DNA of 64,000 nucleotides, from positions 1 to 64,000 of the forward strand of contig CALCHQ010000003.1 in NCBI GenBank assembly GCA_937901085.1, read 5' to 3'. The DNA comes from an uncultured Verrucomicrobiales bacterium (GTDB lineage Bacteria > Verrucomicrobiota > Verrucomicrobiia > Verrucomicrobiales > Akkermansiaceae). The notes under the pieces were generated by a model, which saw nothing but the letters and a program-made list of their open reading frames with translations, was not told the DNA's origin and did not search any database. This document shows positions 8,404 to 16,811 of this stretch, piece after piece (positions within the stretch are counted from its first letter, which is position 1; every line of letters begins with the position of its first letter). The position numbers were made by a program, and so were the translations under genes.

Positions 8404-10194
8404 TCATGACTTATTCGACAAGAGCCAGGCATTTATTTCAGCAAAGACGTTGATGTAATCGCTTCGATTCTTGAGCTTCTCAGCCAGAGGACTCAGAGTC
8501 TCACCGGTGGCTAGAATCTTTGAAGCACCCCCTGTTTTCCCCAGGACAAAGCACTCAATTGCCGGAACCGAGTTCGTTGATTCAGCCCCAGTGGCAGCTC
8601 TCTCCTGTATCCGTCTCCGCTGGTTCTCTGCTTTCACCTTCTCGTATTCATCCTCGACGCCATCCATTCCCCCAATGAAAACGGCAGCTCTCGGACTTGC
8701 GTTCTCCAGCATACTCTTTCGCATATATTCCAGTGAATTATTGCGATCGGGATTACCCGCCTTGTCCTTTTGAACATCAGTCCATTCAATTCTCTTGAAT
8801 CTCTCAACCTCATCGGGTATCGTATCGGCAAAGAACTCAGACTGATAAATGGTAATATTTTCCAACGTACCTAAAGCCTCTGCCGCCTTCAGCACAAAGG
8901 GATTAATTTCCGGGTGCCCCCCGAATACGATACGGTGGTAGGGAGAAAGCATCTTAACCATGGCGATGACGGCGGAAACAACCGCAGGGACATCGACTTC
9001 ATAATGTTCCGTATTTCTGCTTGGCACGCTGGCAGATAAAAACACCACTGAACGCTCACTTCTTAGCCCATTCTCGCTTTTAGGTTTCTGCCATTGCACC
9101 CCGGTTTCACCACACAACCACTCCATGTACTCAATACATGGAGTGGAATAGCCGAGGCGGGAACAATATATCCTTCTATTTTGGGAACTTTTTCTTTTAT
9201 TAAACGCATGCAAAATCTCAGCACTCGGGAAATAGGGGCATACCAGATATGCACTACCATCGTTCAGTCTGCTGATGACCATATCCGAAAGGACTTCCGT
9301 ACCAGGTAATGCCTTCCCACCATGTTCTCTTTGCCACTCGTCAAACACCAATCGACGACGATTGGACATACTCGCTATCCGAAAAGATTCAATACGCAGG
9401 CAAATGCGATTTAACTCCCTGTCAGACAAGCGGCACCGGCCGCACGAACTGACAACGTGGTGTCGGTCAGCAAAGAACGAAGAGTATTTATCATCATCCT
9501 TGTGAAAGTTGAGCCTGAATATGGAAACGCCTCGCAATTCCGCTGCTATAAGCTCCTCTCTAACCCATTTCGATTTAAAAATGTTCGAGGTCTGCAAGAA
9601 CACGATGATATCGGAATGGTGCAGCTCATTCATCAGGAACTGCTGAAAATCCCGCCCCTCTTCGATGCTGATCCAATCCAGAAAAACCTCGTATCCCCGC
9701 AACGTCAGTTCATCTCGCAATTGGTCGGCCACCACCTGCGACTCTGTCCTCTTGTAACTGATGAACACCTTCCTGCGGGCTGCTGTAATATTAAAGGCAT
9801 GAAATATATCTACGATGAGTCTGTAAGGTAGTCTCTTATCCTCCAGTTGATATTCGGTCGCATTGAATACCCGAATCTCGCCCGCAGGCAACTCTTCGCC
9901 TGTTGCTTCCAACGCATGCACAACAGGAAAGAAAGACGCACCTTTCGAGTTCAACACCTTAGCTACCTTCCCGACACGCTCATCCGCACTTATTCCAGGG
10001 CTGGAAAAGTACACTCCGCAGAGCAGGCCGTTTTCAGCGTGTTGCCCAATAGCCTCCGGGTCTATATCACACAAGAGTTGAAAATTCTCGAAAGAGACAC
10101 CGACAGCCTCTCCATGCTGCTGCAGCATCCGTTCAAACTCGTAATGCCTGGATGTATCACCATACAACAGTATCGTATATTTATGCGTTTTCAT
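8404..10194 (-). CDS. TIR-SLOG (STALD-like) protein, candidate signal-gated NADase effector
   Basis: The 596-residue protein has three parts. Residues 1-140 form an alpha/beta, receiver-like region (TILLYGDTS, GVYFSSPG). Residues 141-260 are a typical TIR domain: RKVFISYKRTESQVVADQL, GYEVFLDW, DIIVFLQTS and KSKWVREEL, with W210 and E214 in the W-x3-E position. Residues about 381-585 look like a SLOG domain of the Sir2/TIR-associating (STALD) type, with IVFGGHPEINPFV (422-434), AVFIGGMDGVEDEY (504-517) and VLGKTGGAS (550-558). In Thoeris ThsA, a STALD domain binds a cyclic ADP-ribose signal and activates a fused NADase. Here a TIR takes the place of SIR2. The start lies 3 bases after the upstream TIR gene, so the two form an operon. 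Domain calls are good; the effector role is inference. Confidence 0.8.
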   Translation of the reverse strand: MKTHKYTILLYGDTSRHYEFERMLQQHGEAVGVSFENFQLLCDIDPEAIGQHAENGLLCGVYFSSPGISADERVGKVAKVLNSKGASFFPVVHALEATGEELPAGEIRVFNATEYQLEDKRLPYRLIVDIFHAFNITAARRKVFISYKRTESQVVADQLRDELTLRGYEVFLDWISIEEGRDFQQFLMNELHHSDIIVFLQTSNIFKSKWVREELIAAELRGVSIFRLNFHKDDDKYSSFFADRHHVVSSCGRCRLSDRELNRICLRIESFRIASMSNRRRLVFDEWQREHGGKALPGTEVLSDMVISRLNDGSAYLVCPYFPSAEILHAFNKRKSSQNRRIYCSRLGYSTPCIEYMEWLCGETGVQWQKPKSENGLRSERSVVFLSASVPSRNTEHYEVDVPAVVSAVIAMVKMLSPYHRIVFGGHPEINPFVLKAAEALGTLENITIYQSEFFADTIPDEVERFKRIEWTDVQKDKAGNPDRNNSLEYMRKSMLENASPRAAVFIGGMDGVEDEYEKVKAENQRRRIQERAATGAESTNSVPAIECFVLGKTGGASKILATGETLSPLAEKLKNRSDYINVFAEINAWLLSNKS

Positions 10195-10197
10195 GAT

Positions 10198-10923
10198 TTA
10201 AATATATTGGCGTATCAGCTGAACTACTTCAGGAAGAGTTAATGGATGCAAATGCCCGATATCTGCTGCATGAGAAATGTTCAGACTTTCATTTACCATA
10301 CGAGCAGCGTTATAAGCCGCATTTTTTTTCAGTTCAGGTTCCACCAGCAATGATGATGTCAACAACTCCAGCGCGAGCCAGGGAGATTCTGTTCTAATCC
10401 GATTGGCATCCAGCTGTGATCTTCCTCCCTCAGGCAGGACAAACACAAATAAGGGAGAATTTTTTATAGCCTCCACCAGCGATTTCGCCAGGGTAAGATA
10501 CATGTGCTTTGATATTTCACTGCACTTATGATGCCAATACGAACCATCTTTCCCTTCCACCCGGGCATATTCAGACTGCAACATCTCAATGGCACTGTAC
10601 ACGTTCTCCCAATATTCTGAGTCGACAAAACATCTGACTCCAGGGCACTTAACCTTAATTACCTGTACAATCTGTTTCACACGTTCCGCATCCCGCGACA
10701 AATGTGAAATAAAAATCATACGGTGAGGCACAGGAAAGACGAGACGGGCAAAGTGGTCTGCATCAAACCTGACCTCTTCACCAGCTACTGTCGTGCAAGT
10801 CATAATCGACTCCTTCACAGATTGGCTTTCATCTATGCCAGTAGATTGATACGATTGCTGCAAGCCTGCTTGATTCAGGCGGCAAAAAAGCGAAATCTCG
10901 GATAAACAGTAATGTTTCATCAT
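10198..10923 (-). CDS. TIR-like domain protein, small family (right copy)
   Basis: The 241-residue product is a paralog of the protein at 5925-6653. It has the same layout: about 68 variable N-terminal residues, MIFISHLSRDAERV (69-82), CFVDSEYWENV (98-108), HMYLTLAKSLVEAI (140-153) and SPWLALEL (180-187), with W182 and E186 at the putative catalytic position. The first ATG (10923) is preferred because a promoter with its -10 box 7 bases upstream would give a leaderless mRNA starting there. An internal ATG at 10803 would still keep the TIR domain. The stop codon is 3 bases from the TIR-SLOG start, which points to joint expression and perhaps a signal producer-effector pair. Function is inferred from the family. 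Confidence 0.75.
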   Translation of the reverse strand: MMKHYCLSEISLFCRLNQAGLQQSYQSTGIDESQSVKESIMTCTTVAGEEVRFDADHFARLVFPVPHRMIFISHLSRDAERVKQIVQVIKVKCPGVRCFVDSEYWENVYSAIEMLQSEYARVEGKDGSYWHHKCSEISKHMYLTLAKSLVEAIKNSPLFVFVLPEGGRSQLDANRIRTESPWLALELLTSSLLVEPELKKNAAYNAARMVNESLNISHAADIGHLHPLTLPEVVQLIRQYI

Positions 10924-10930
10924 GAGTTAC

Positions 10931-10958
10931 AATATAACACACATCCGATGCATTACAA
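10931..10958 (-). promoter_or_regulatory. Promoter of the right TIR operon
   Basis: On the minus strand, TTGTAA (10958-10953) and TATATT (10936-10931) are separated by 16 bases. The -10 box ends 7 bases before the ATG, predicting an almost leaderless transcript, as seen for several core genes in the window. Confidence 0.55.
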
Positions 10959-11108
10959 GCTTTTTTCCAAATTAACAAGCAACACGGAGCGATACATTAA
11001 AGTTTTTTTCATTGTGACCGCTCGAGCTTCCACAACCCATAATTTGCCATTACCTCTGCTCATAAATCAAAAAAAACAGTCCTGCTGCACCTGCCACACA
11101 CTTTAGGA

Positions 11109-11136
11109 TTGACTCTGACGGCGTATGGCTTACAAT
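11109..11136 (+). promoter_or_regulatory. mdh promoter
   Basis: TTGACT (11109-11114), a 16-base spacer and TACAAT (11131-11136) lie immediately before mdh. Only 10 bases separate the -10 box from the ATG, so the leader would be about 3-4 bases and no Shine-Dalgarno can fit. Confidence 0.7.
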
Positions 11137-11146
11137 ATCCCGCGTT

Positions 11147-12130
11147 ATGAAGAAACCCGTAACTGTGACCGTGACCGGCGCCGCCGGCAATATTTCCTAT
11201 TCCCTTCTGTTCCGCATTGCAGCTGGCGAGATGCTGGGTGCTGACCAGCCCGTGATTCTGAAGCTCCTCGAAATCACCCCCTGCCTGGAGAAACTCCAGG
11301 GCGTGGTGATGGAACTTGAGGACTGCGCTTTCCCGCTGGTGAAGGAAATCGTGGCTACCGACGACCCCGCCGTGGCTTTCAAGGATGCCGACTGGTGCAT
11401 GCTGGTGGGTTCCGTTCCCCGTAAGGCCGGTATGGAGCGTAAGGATCTGCTCTCCATCAACGGCAAGGTGTTCGTGGGCCAGGGCAAGGCCATCGCCGAG
11501 AACGCCGCCCCCGGCTGCCGCGTGTTCGTGGTGGGCAACCCCTGCAACACCAACTGCCTCATCGCCCTGCACAACGCTACCGGTCTGCCCAAGGAAAACT
11601 TCTTCGCCATGACCCAGCTCGATGAATACCGCGCCAAGAGCCAGCTGGCTGCCAAGGCCGGTGTGCATGTGACCGAAGTGACCAACATGACCATCTGGGG
11701 CAACCACTCCGCCACCCAGTACCCGGACTTCACCAACGCCAAGATTGGCGGCAAGCCCGTGACCGAGGTCATCTCCGACATGGAATGGCTCAAGACCGAC
11801 TTCATCAAGACCGTGCAGCAGCGCGGCGCTGCCATCATCCAGGCCCGCGGCCTTTCCTCCGCTGCATCCGCAGCCAACGCCGCCCTGATGACCGTGAAGA
11901 ACCTGACCACCCCCACCGCCGAGGGCGACTGGTTCTCCGTGGCTTCCTACACCGACGGCACCAAGTATGGTCTGCCCGCCGGCATCATCTGCTCCCAGCC
12001 CACCCGCACCAATGCGGACGGTACTTACAGCATCGTTGAGGGGCTGCCCATCGACGAGTTCTCCCGCGCCAAGATCGACGCCTCCTGCGCCGAGCTGCTC
12101 GAGGAGCGCGCTGAAGTGCTGGGCGAGTAA
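11147..12130 (+). CDS. mdh: Malate dehydrogenase
   Basis: The enzyme interconverts malate and oxaloacetate with NAD(H). In a propionate-forming fermenter it runs in the reductive direction toward fumarate and succinate. The 327-residue length is normal for the family. Visible motifs are the dinucleotide loop TGAAGNISYSLLFRIA (10-25), the mobile-loop arginines in VPRKAGMERKD (90-100), NPCNTNCL (131-138) and the catalytic histidine in IWGNHSATQYPD (H187). The start follows directly from the promoter at 11109-11136. The gene stands alone and has its own terminator. Codon use is strongly biased to C/G-ending codons, consistent with high expression. Confidence 0.95.
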   Translation: MKKPVTVTVTGAAGNISYSLLFRIAAGEMLGADQPVILKLLEITPCLEKLQGVVMELEDCAFPLVKEIVATDDPAVAFKDADWCMLVGSVPRKAGMERKDLLSINGKVFVGQGKAIAENAAPGCRVFVVGNPCNTNCLIALHNATGLPKENFFAMTQLDEYRAKSQLAAKAGVHVTEVTNMTIWGNHSATQYPDFTNAKIGGKPVTEVISDMEWLKTDFIKTVQQRGAAIIQARGLSSAASAANAALMTVKNLTTPTAEGDWFSVASYTDGTKYGLPAGIICSQPTRTNADGTYSIVEGLPIDEFSRAKIDASCAELLEERAEVLGE

Positions 12131-12153
12131 AGCTATTCCCGAAACTTCAAGCA

Positions 12154-12188
12154 AAAAGCCGGTTCCTGCCACGCAGGAGCCGGCTTTT
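12154..12188 (+). terminator. Terminator of mdh
   Basis: AAAAGCCGGTTCCTG (12154-12168) pairs with 12174-12188 across a 5-base loop, with one G-T pair. The tail TTTTCATTT completes an intrinsic terminator 24 bases after the mdh stop. Confidence 0.85.
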
Positions 12189-12287
12189 CATTTCCACACA
12201 GCGCAGCCTGTGTCATGATGCCCCGGAAAACGCCATGTCTGCTTGACGCATTTCCGCACCTATGTTAAATTTCAACCAATCAGAATT

Positions 12288-13700
12288 ATGGGTAAAACTC
12301 TCTACCAGAAAGTATGGGAAGCGCACACGGCAGGCACACTGCCAGACGGGCGCACGCAGCTCTTCATTGCCACCATGTACCTGCACGAGGTGACCTCACC
12401 GCAGGCCTTTGCCATGCTGCGCGAGCTGGGGCTGCCTGTGCTGCACCCGGAACGCCTCTTTGCCACGGTGGACCACATCATCCCCACCGACAACCAGTGC
12501 GAACCCTTTGCCGACCCACGCGCCGCAGCCATGCTCAACGAACTGCGCCGCAACTGCCAGGAAAACAACATCCGCCTCTTCGACCTCAGCAGCGGCCGCC
12601 AGGGCATCGTCCACATGGTAGGCCCGGAGCTGGGCATCACCCAGCCGGGCATGACCATCGTCTGCGGTGATTCACACACCGCCACCCACGGCGCGGTGGG
12701 CAGCATTGCCATGGGCATCGGCACCACCCAGGTGCGCGATGTTCTGGCCACCCAGACCCTGGCCATGAGCCCGCTCAAAGTACGCAACGTGCGTGTGGAA
12801 GGCACGCTGCGCCCCGGAGTGACCGCCAAGGACGTGGCGCTGCATATCATCGGCAAGCTGGGCGCCAACGGCGGCCTGGGCTATGCCTATGAGTTCGGCG
12901 GCAGCGCCATTGAAGCCATGGATATGGATGGCCGCCTGACCCTCTGCAACCTGGCCATCGAAGGAGCAGCCCGCTGCGGCTACATCAACCCGGATGAAAC
13001 AACCTTCGAATACCTGAAAGGCCGCCCCTATGCACCCAAGGGAGCCGACTGGGACGCAGCCGTAGCCCGCTGGAAGAGTTTTGCCTCTGATGCCGACGCC
13101 GTCTACGATGACGTGGTCATCATCCCGGCAGAGGAAATCGAACCCACCGTCACCTGGGGTATTTCACCGGATATGAACATCGGCATCGGCGGCACCGTCC
13201 CTTCCCCGGAGGAAGCCCGCGACGACGAGGGACGCAAGGCTTGCACCACCGCCCTGGAATATATGAAGCTCACACCGGGGCAGCCCATCAAGGGACTGCC
13301 AGTGGATGTGGTCTTCATCGGTTCCTGCACCAATGGGCATATCACCGATTTCCGCGCCGTGGCCCCCTACCTCAAGGGGCGCAAAGTGAAACCCGGCATC
13401 AAGGCGCTCGCCGTCCCCGGTTCCCAGATGACCGCCGTACAGTGCGAAGAAGAAGGCATTGCTGCCATTTTCCGTGAAGCCGGCTTTGAATGGAGACTGC
13501 CCGGCTGCTCCATGTGCCTGGCCATGAACCCGGACAAACTGGTAGGCGACCAGATTTGCGCCAGCACCAGCAACCGCAACTTCAAGGGCCGCCAGGGAAG
13601 TCCCACCGGCCGCACCCTGCTCATGAGCCCCATCATGGCTGCCGCGGCAGCCGTCACCGGCACGGTGGCCGACGCCCGCGAGGTATTCGACATCCAGTAA
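12288..13700 (+). CDS. leuC: 3-isopropylmalate dehydratase large subunit
   Basis: With LeuD this subunit isomerises 2- to 3-isopropylmalate in leucine synthesis. The 470-residue chain shows aconitase-family features: VCGDSHTATHGAVGSIAMGIGT in the middle and the three 4Fe-4S cysteines in GSCTNG and in PGCSMCLAMNPD. The start MGKTLYQKVWEAH at 12288 matches the usual LeuC N-terminus; the open frame reaches further upstream to 12243 but those residues are not family-like. A possible promoter TTGACG (12243-12248)-N16-TTAAAT (12265-12270) precedes it. It is followed by leuD after 16 bases, and the two form an operon with the genes beyond. Confidence 0.95.
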   Translation: MGKTLYQKVWEAHTAGTLPDGRTQLFIATMYLHEVTSPQAFAMLRELGLPVLHPERLFATVDHIIPTDNQCEPFADPRAAAMLNELRRNCQENNIRLFDLSSGRQGIVHMVGPELGITQPGMTIVCGDSHTATHGAVGSIAMGIGTTQVRDVLATQTLAMSPLKVRNVRVEGTLRPGVTAKDVALHIIGKLGANGGLGYAYEFGGSAIEAMDMDGRLTLCNLAIEGAARCGYINPDETTFEYLKGRPYAPKGADWDAAVARWKSFASDADAVYDDVVIIPAEEIEPTVTWGISPDMNIGIGGTVPSPEEARDDEGRKACTTALEYMKLTPGQPIKGLPVDVVFIGSCTNGHITDFRAVAPYLKGRKVKPGIKALAVPGSQMTAVQCEEEGIAAIFREAGFEWRLPGCSMCLAMNPDKLVGDQICASTSNRNFKGRQGSPTGRTLLMSPIMAAAAAVTGTVADAREVFDIQ

Positions 13701-13716
13701 CCCCCTTTCACCAGAC

Positions 13717-14322
13717 ATGCCTCTCACCAAAATTATCAGCATCAGCGGCAAGGCCGTTCCCGTGGCCGGGGCGGATATGGATACCGACCGCATCATACCG
13801 GCCCGCTTCCTCAAGTGCATCACCTTCGATGAACTGGCCGGCACTATGTTCTACGACGAACGCTTCAACGCCGACGGCAGCAGCAAAGGCCACCCCATCG
13901 ATGCTCCGCAGCACGCCGGAGCCGCCATCATCCTGGGTGGCGAGAACTTCGGCTGCGGTTCCTCCCGCGAACACGCCCCGCAGGCCATCAAACGCAGCGG
14001 CATCCAGGCCATCGTGGCCGAAAGCTTTGCCGAAATCTTCTTCGGCAACAGCAGCGGCATCGGCCTGACCTGCGTACGCGCCAGCCGCATCGATATCGCC
14101 CGCGCCATGGAAATCACCACCGCCGCCCCGGACACCCGCTGGACAGTAGACCTGGAAAGCATGACCCTCAGCTGCACGGAAGCCAGCTTCCCCATCAGCA
14201 TGCCCGCCGAGCCCCGCGAAGCGCTCATGCAGGGTAAGTGGGATGCCGTGGTCGAGCTGATGAACGCCCCGGAAGCCGTCGCACGACTGGCAGCCAGTCT
14301 GCCTGCTCCCAGCAGCAAATAA
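13717..14322 (+). CDS. leuD: 3-isopropylmalate dehydratase small subunit
   Basis: This is the swivelling small subunit that completes the LeuCD enzyme. The 201-residue protein has the family signatures DMDTDRIIPARFLK near the start, GGENFGCGSSREHAPQAI in the middle and AESFAEIFFGNS after it. It begins 16 bases after leuC, and the two must be co-expressed. The next gene starts 28 bases downstream. Length and motifs are complete. Confidence 0.95.
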   Translation: MPLTKIISISGKAVPVAGADMDTDRIIPARFLKCITFDELAGTMFYDERFNADGSSKGHPIDAPQHAGAAIILGGENFGCGSSREHAPQAIKRSGIQAIVAESFAEIFFGNSSGIGLTCVRASRIDIARAMEITTAAPDTRWTVDLESMTLSCTEASFPISMPAEPREALMQGKWDAVVELMNAPEAVARLAASLPAPSSK

Positions 14323-14350
14323 GTAAGCATAAAAAACGTCTCTCTCCACC

Positions 14351-15463
14351 ATGCTTGCAATCATCACCCCCCTCATCACCCACGGTGTTATCGACAACAC
14401 CACACGGGGCGTTACCCATCTCACCCTCTGGGGGGTGGATGGGGGCGAGCCTGTCGACTTCATTCTGGAAGGCAACTGCCTGCGCGACATTGCCGGCTGC
14501 CGGGTGAACTTCACCAACCACCAATGCGCCGAAGCCCAGACCGAAGAACACCCGGTGCTGGCCCGCATCCGCAGCCACGCACACGGTGCGGTGCAGGCAG
14601 GCGACATCACCCTCTCCCGCCGCATCCCCGAACAGGACAACCGACGCGCACTCTGCAACCAGCTTTCGGTGGAACTCTTTGTGCAGCGGGACACGCGCCT
14701 CCTCATTGAAACCGCCGACTTCGACTACGACATTTCCCTGCCCCAATGGGAAATGAACTGGCAGGAGGCCAACACTCAGGCTTTCCTGAACATGGAAGCG
14801 TTGCGCGACCATGTGGCCTACAATGTCTCGCGCTTCAAGGGCCCGGCCATCCAGCTGATTCAGGAGGAAAAGCTTCCCAGCTGCTCGTGGGACACCCGCC
14901 TGAACCGAGCCGAGGCCTACATGGCCATCCACCCGACCATCCGCAGCAAATACTGCTATGAACCCGGCGGCCAGATGTCGGAAGCCTACGTGATGGACCG
15001 CACCGACCTGCTCAACCAGATGGCGGCCGAAGACGAAGCCCACATGCCCCCGGAGCAGGACACCACCCGCGAATGGGATGTGCTGGACTTCGTGCAGCCG
15101 GAACACGCCCGGCTCGTGAAGGAAGCGATGCACCACCCGCTCTTCCAGGAGACCTCACGCCTCACCATGCTGGTGCAGAAGCACATGATGGTGCGTGAAA
15201 ACGTGGGCAAAGCCGAGGCAGAAAACTTCGTGAAGCGCTATGCCGGGGTTGTTTCCTACATTCTCGCCACCATCCTGCTGACGCGGCAGTCCTCCTTCCC
15301 GGTGGATCTGGCCAGCCGCCGCGTGCAGATTATCCACCGCCATGTGCAGCAGCTCTGCGCGCTCTGCATCAAGGCCGATGGCGAAATCGCCGCCCTGTTC
15401 CGCGAGGCCGCATCCCTGCTCATCAGCAAGCTGGACGAATTTGCCTCCACCTTCCAGCACTAA
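14351..15463 (+). CDS. Uncharacterised 370-aa protein in the leu cluster
   Basis: I do not recognise the family. The protein starts MLAIITPLITHGVIDN, has a beta-rich N-terminal third (THLTLWGVDGGEPVDFIL) and then a mainly helical, acidic rest, ending in a helix-rich tail. It has no signal peptide or membrane segment and no obvious catalytic motif. It has normal GC-rich coding style and follows leuD by 28 bases. The regulator gene begins 13 bases after its stop, so it appears to be a fixed member of this operon. It is probably a lineage-specific cytoplasmic protein. Confidence 0.85.
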   Translation: MLAIITPLITHGVIDNTTRGVTHLTLWGVDGGEPVDFILEGNCLRDIAGCRVNFTNHQCAEAQTEEHPVLARIRSHAHGAVQAGDITLSRRIPEQDNRRALCNQLSVELFVQRDTRLLIETADFDYDISLPQWEMNWQEANTQAFLNMEALRDHVAYNVSRFKGPAIQLIQEEKLPSCSWDTRLNRAEAYMAIHPTIRSKYCYEPGGQMSEAYVMDRTDLLNQMAAEDEAHMPPEQDTTREWDVLDFVQPEHARLVKEAMHHPLFQETSRLTMLVQKHMMVRENVGKAEAENFVKRYAGVVSYILATILLTRQSSFPVDLASRRVQIIHRHVQQLCALCIKADGEIAALFREAASLLISKLDEFASTFQH

Positions 15464-15476
15464 CCCGGATTCAAGC

Positions 15477-16247
15477 ATGCATGTTGCCCAGGAAAGACGC
15501 GCCTACATCCTGCGCATCCTGCAGCAGCAGGGCAGCATCCGCTCTGCCACTCTGGCCCGCGAACTGGGCGTGACGGACGAAACCATCCGCACCGACCTGG
15601 TGGATATGCAGGCGCAGGGTCTGCTCCAGCGAGTCCACGGCGGTGCCCGGTACATTCTGCCCACACCGGGCAGCGACACCGCCACCCGCCCTGACTGCCA
15701 GCTGGCCCGGCTGGCCTGCCGCCACATCGAGAAAGGCATGCGCATCTATCTGGATGACTCCCCCCTGGCGCTGGTTCTGGTGTCGGAGCTGGCGCAGCTG
15801 CCCTGCACACTCATCTGCAATGCACCGGGGCTACTCTCCCAGCTTTCTGCCGCCTCACTTCCCCAGCAGATTATCTGCCCCGGCGGCACTTATAACAAGG
15901 AATGCCGCCTATTCGACAGCCCGGAGGCCCGCCGCGAGCTGCAGGAGGCCTACAAGCCAGATATCGCCCTGCTCTGCCCGCCGGCGCTGCGGAGCGATGT
16001 GGCGGCCTACCACCACCCGCTGCAGGCCAGCTGGGCAGAAACCGCCGCCCGATCCGCCGCGCTGACCATCCTCATGGCCCCGGCACAAGCCCTGTACACC
16101 CACGCTCCCTACGCCTTGCAGCTCCCGGAAAAGAGCCTCATCATCACCGAAAACAATCTTCCGGCAGGCTTCCAGCACCCCAATACCGAACTCATCCCCT
16201 ACATCTCGCTGGATGACCTGCTGCCGGATGATTCCTTTGATTACTGA
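15477..16247 (+). CDS. DeoR/GlpR-family transcriptional regulator
   Basis: The 256-residue protein begins with a DeoR-type helix-turn-helix (ERRAYILRILQQQGSIRSAT then LARELGVTDETIRTDLVDM, and the family-typical RVHGGARY). The C-terminal part is the DeoR sugar-phosphate sensor fold (PGGTYNKECRLFDSPEA). The start at 15477 is chosen because the HTH begins right after it; the open frame extends into the preceding gene, where the sequence is only an overlap shadow. Such regulators usually repress sugar-use genes and respond to phosphorylated sugars. Its target cannot be told from this context. Confidence 0.85.
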   Translation: MHVAQERRAYILRILQQQGSIRSATLARELGVTDETIRTDLVDMQAQGLLQRVHGGARYILPTPGSDTATRPDCQLARLACRHIEKGMRIYLDDSPLALVLVSELAQLPCTLICNAPGLLSQLSAASLPQQIICPGGTYNKECRLFDSPEARRELQEAYKPDIALLCPPALRSDVAAYHHPLQASWAETAARSAALTILMAPAQALYTHAPYALQLPEKSLIITENNLPAGFQHPNTELIPYISLDDLLPDDSFDY

Positions 16248-16283
16248 AAAGACCGCTTACCTGCACGGCAAGCGGTCTTTTTT
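16247..16283 (+). terminator. Terminator after the leu cluster
   Basis: AAAAGACCGCTT (16247-16258) pairs with 16270-16281 and is followed by more T. It overlaps the last base of the regulator stop codon. On the minus strand the preceding A-run also gives a T-tail, so it may act for the lipoprotein gene too. Confidence 0.85.
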
Positions 16284-16311
16284 CTATACAAAGCTTCGTT
16301 GAAAAACTCCC

Positions 16312-16773
16312 TTACTGCGCCTTGAACTGCTGCAGCAGGCCCTGAATGGCCTGGCCGGCCTGAGTCCTGGGCTGGTAGCTCTGCGTAGAGCCGGAGCTGG
16401 CAGGCAGCGTCTGGGCGGAGGTGCTGGTGGAGCTGGCTCCGTTGAGCAGGCTCTGCAGCTTGGAAGTGAGCGAATCCTTCACCGAGCTGGTGAGGCATTC
16501 GCGGTAAAGCTTGCTGGTCTTCCAATTGTCGAACGTGAAGCGGGCGCTTTCGGGCAGGCAGTTCTCGCTCTTCAGCACACGGTAGCGGGTGTAACCGCGC
16601 GTAAAGTAGTCGTATTCGGCATCAGCACCGTAGTACTTCATATCCGTCAGCTCGCTGGAATTGACAGCAGTAGCCAGGGTGGGAGTGAGCAGCTCGGAAC
16701 GGCTCACCGTCTTCACCGCACAGGAGCTGAGGCCCATGGCCAGCAGCAGAGCAGGAATCAATTTCTTCATCAT
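16312..16773 (-). CDS. Small secreted lipoprotein
   Basis: The 153-residue product starts MMKKLIPALLLAMGLSSCAV, a lipoprotein signal peptide with lipobox LSSC, so it should be lipidated and membrane anchored. The rest is polar, with a Tyr-rich middle (MKYYGADAEYDYFTRGYTRY) and a low-complexity Ser/Thr/Gln end. No domain was recognised. The start at 16773 (or the next ATG at 16770) gives the complete signal peptide; the upstream in-frame sequence belongs to the end of the neighbouring gene. It lies 38 bases after the Gate-family gene on the same strand and is probably co-transcribed. Confidence 0.8.
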   Translation of the reverse strand: MMKKLIPALLLAMGLSSCAVKTVSRSELLTPTLATAVNSSELTDMKYYGADAEYDYFTRGYTRYRVLKSENCLPESARFTFDNWKTSKLYRECLTSSVKDSLTSKLQSLLNGASSTSTSAQTLPASSGSTQSYQPRTQAGQAIQGLLQQFKAQ

Positions 16774-16811
16774 ATTATCGGGGGTGTTTGTGTTCAATTT
16801 AGAAGACGGAT

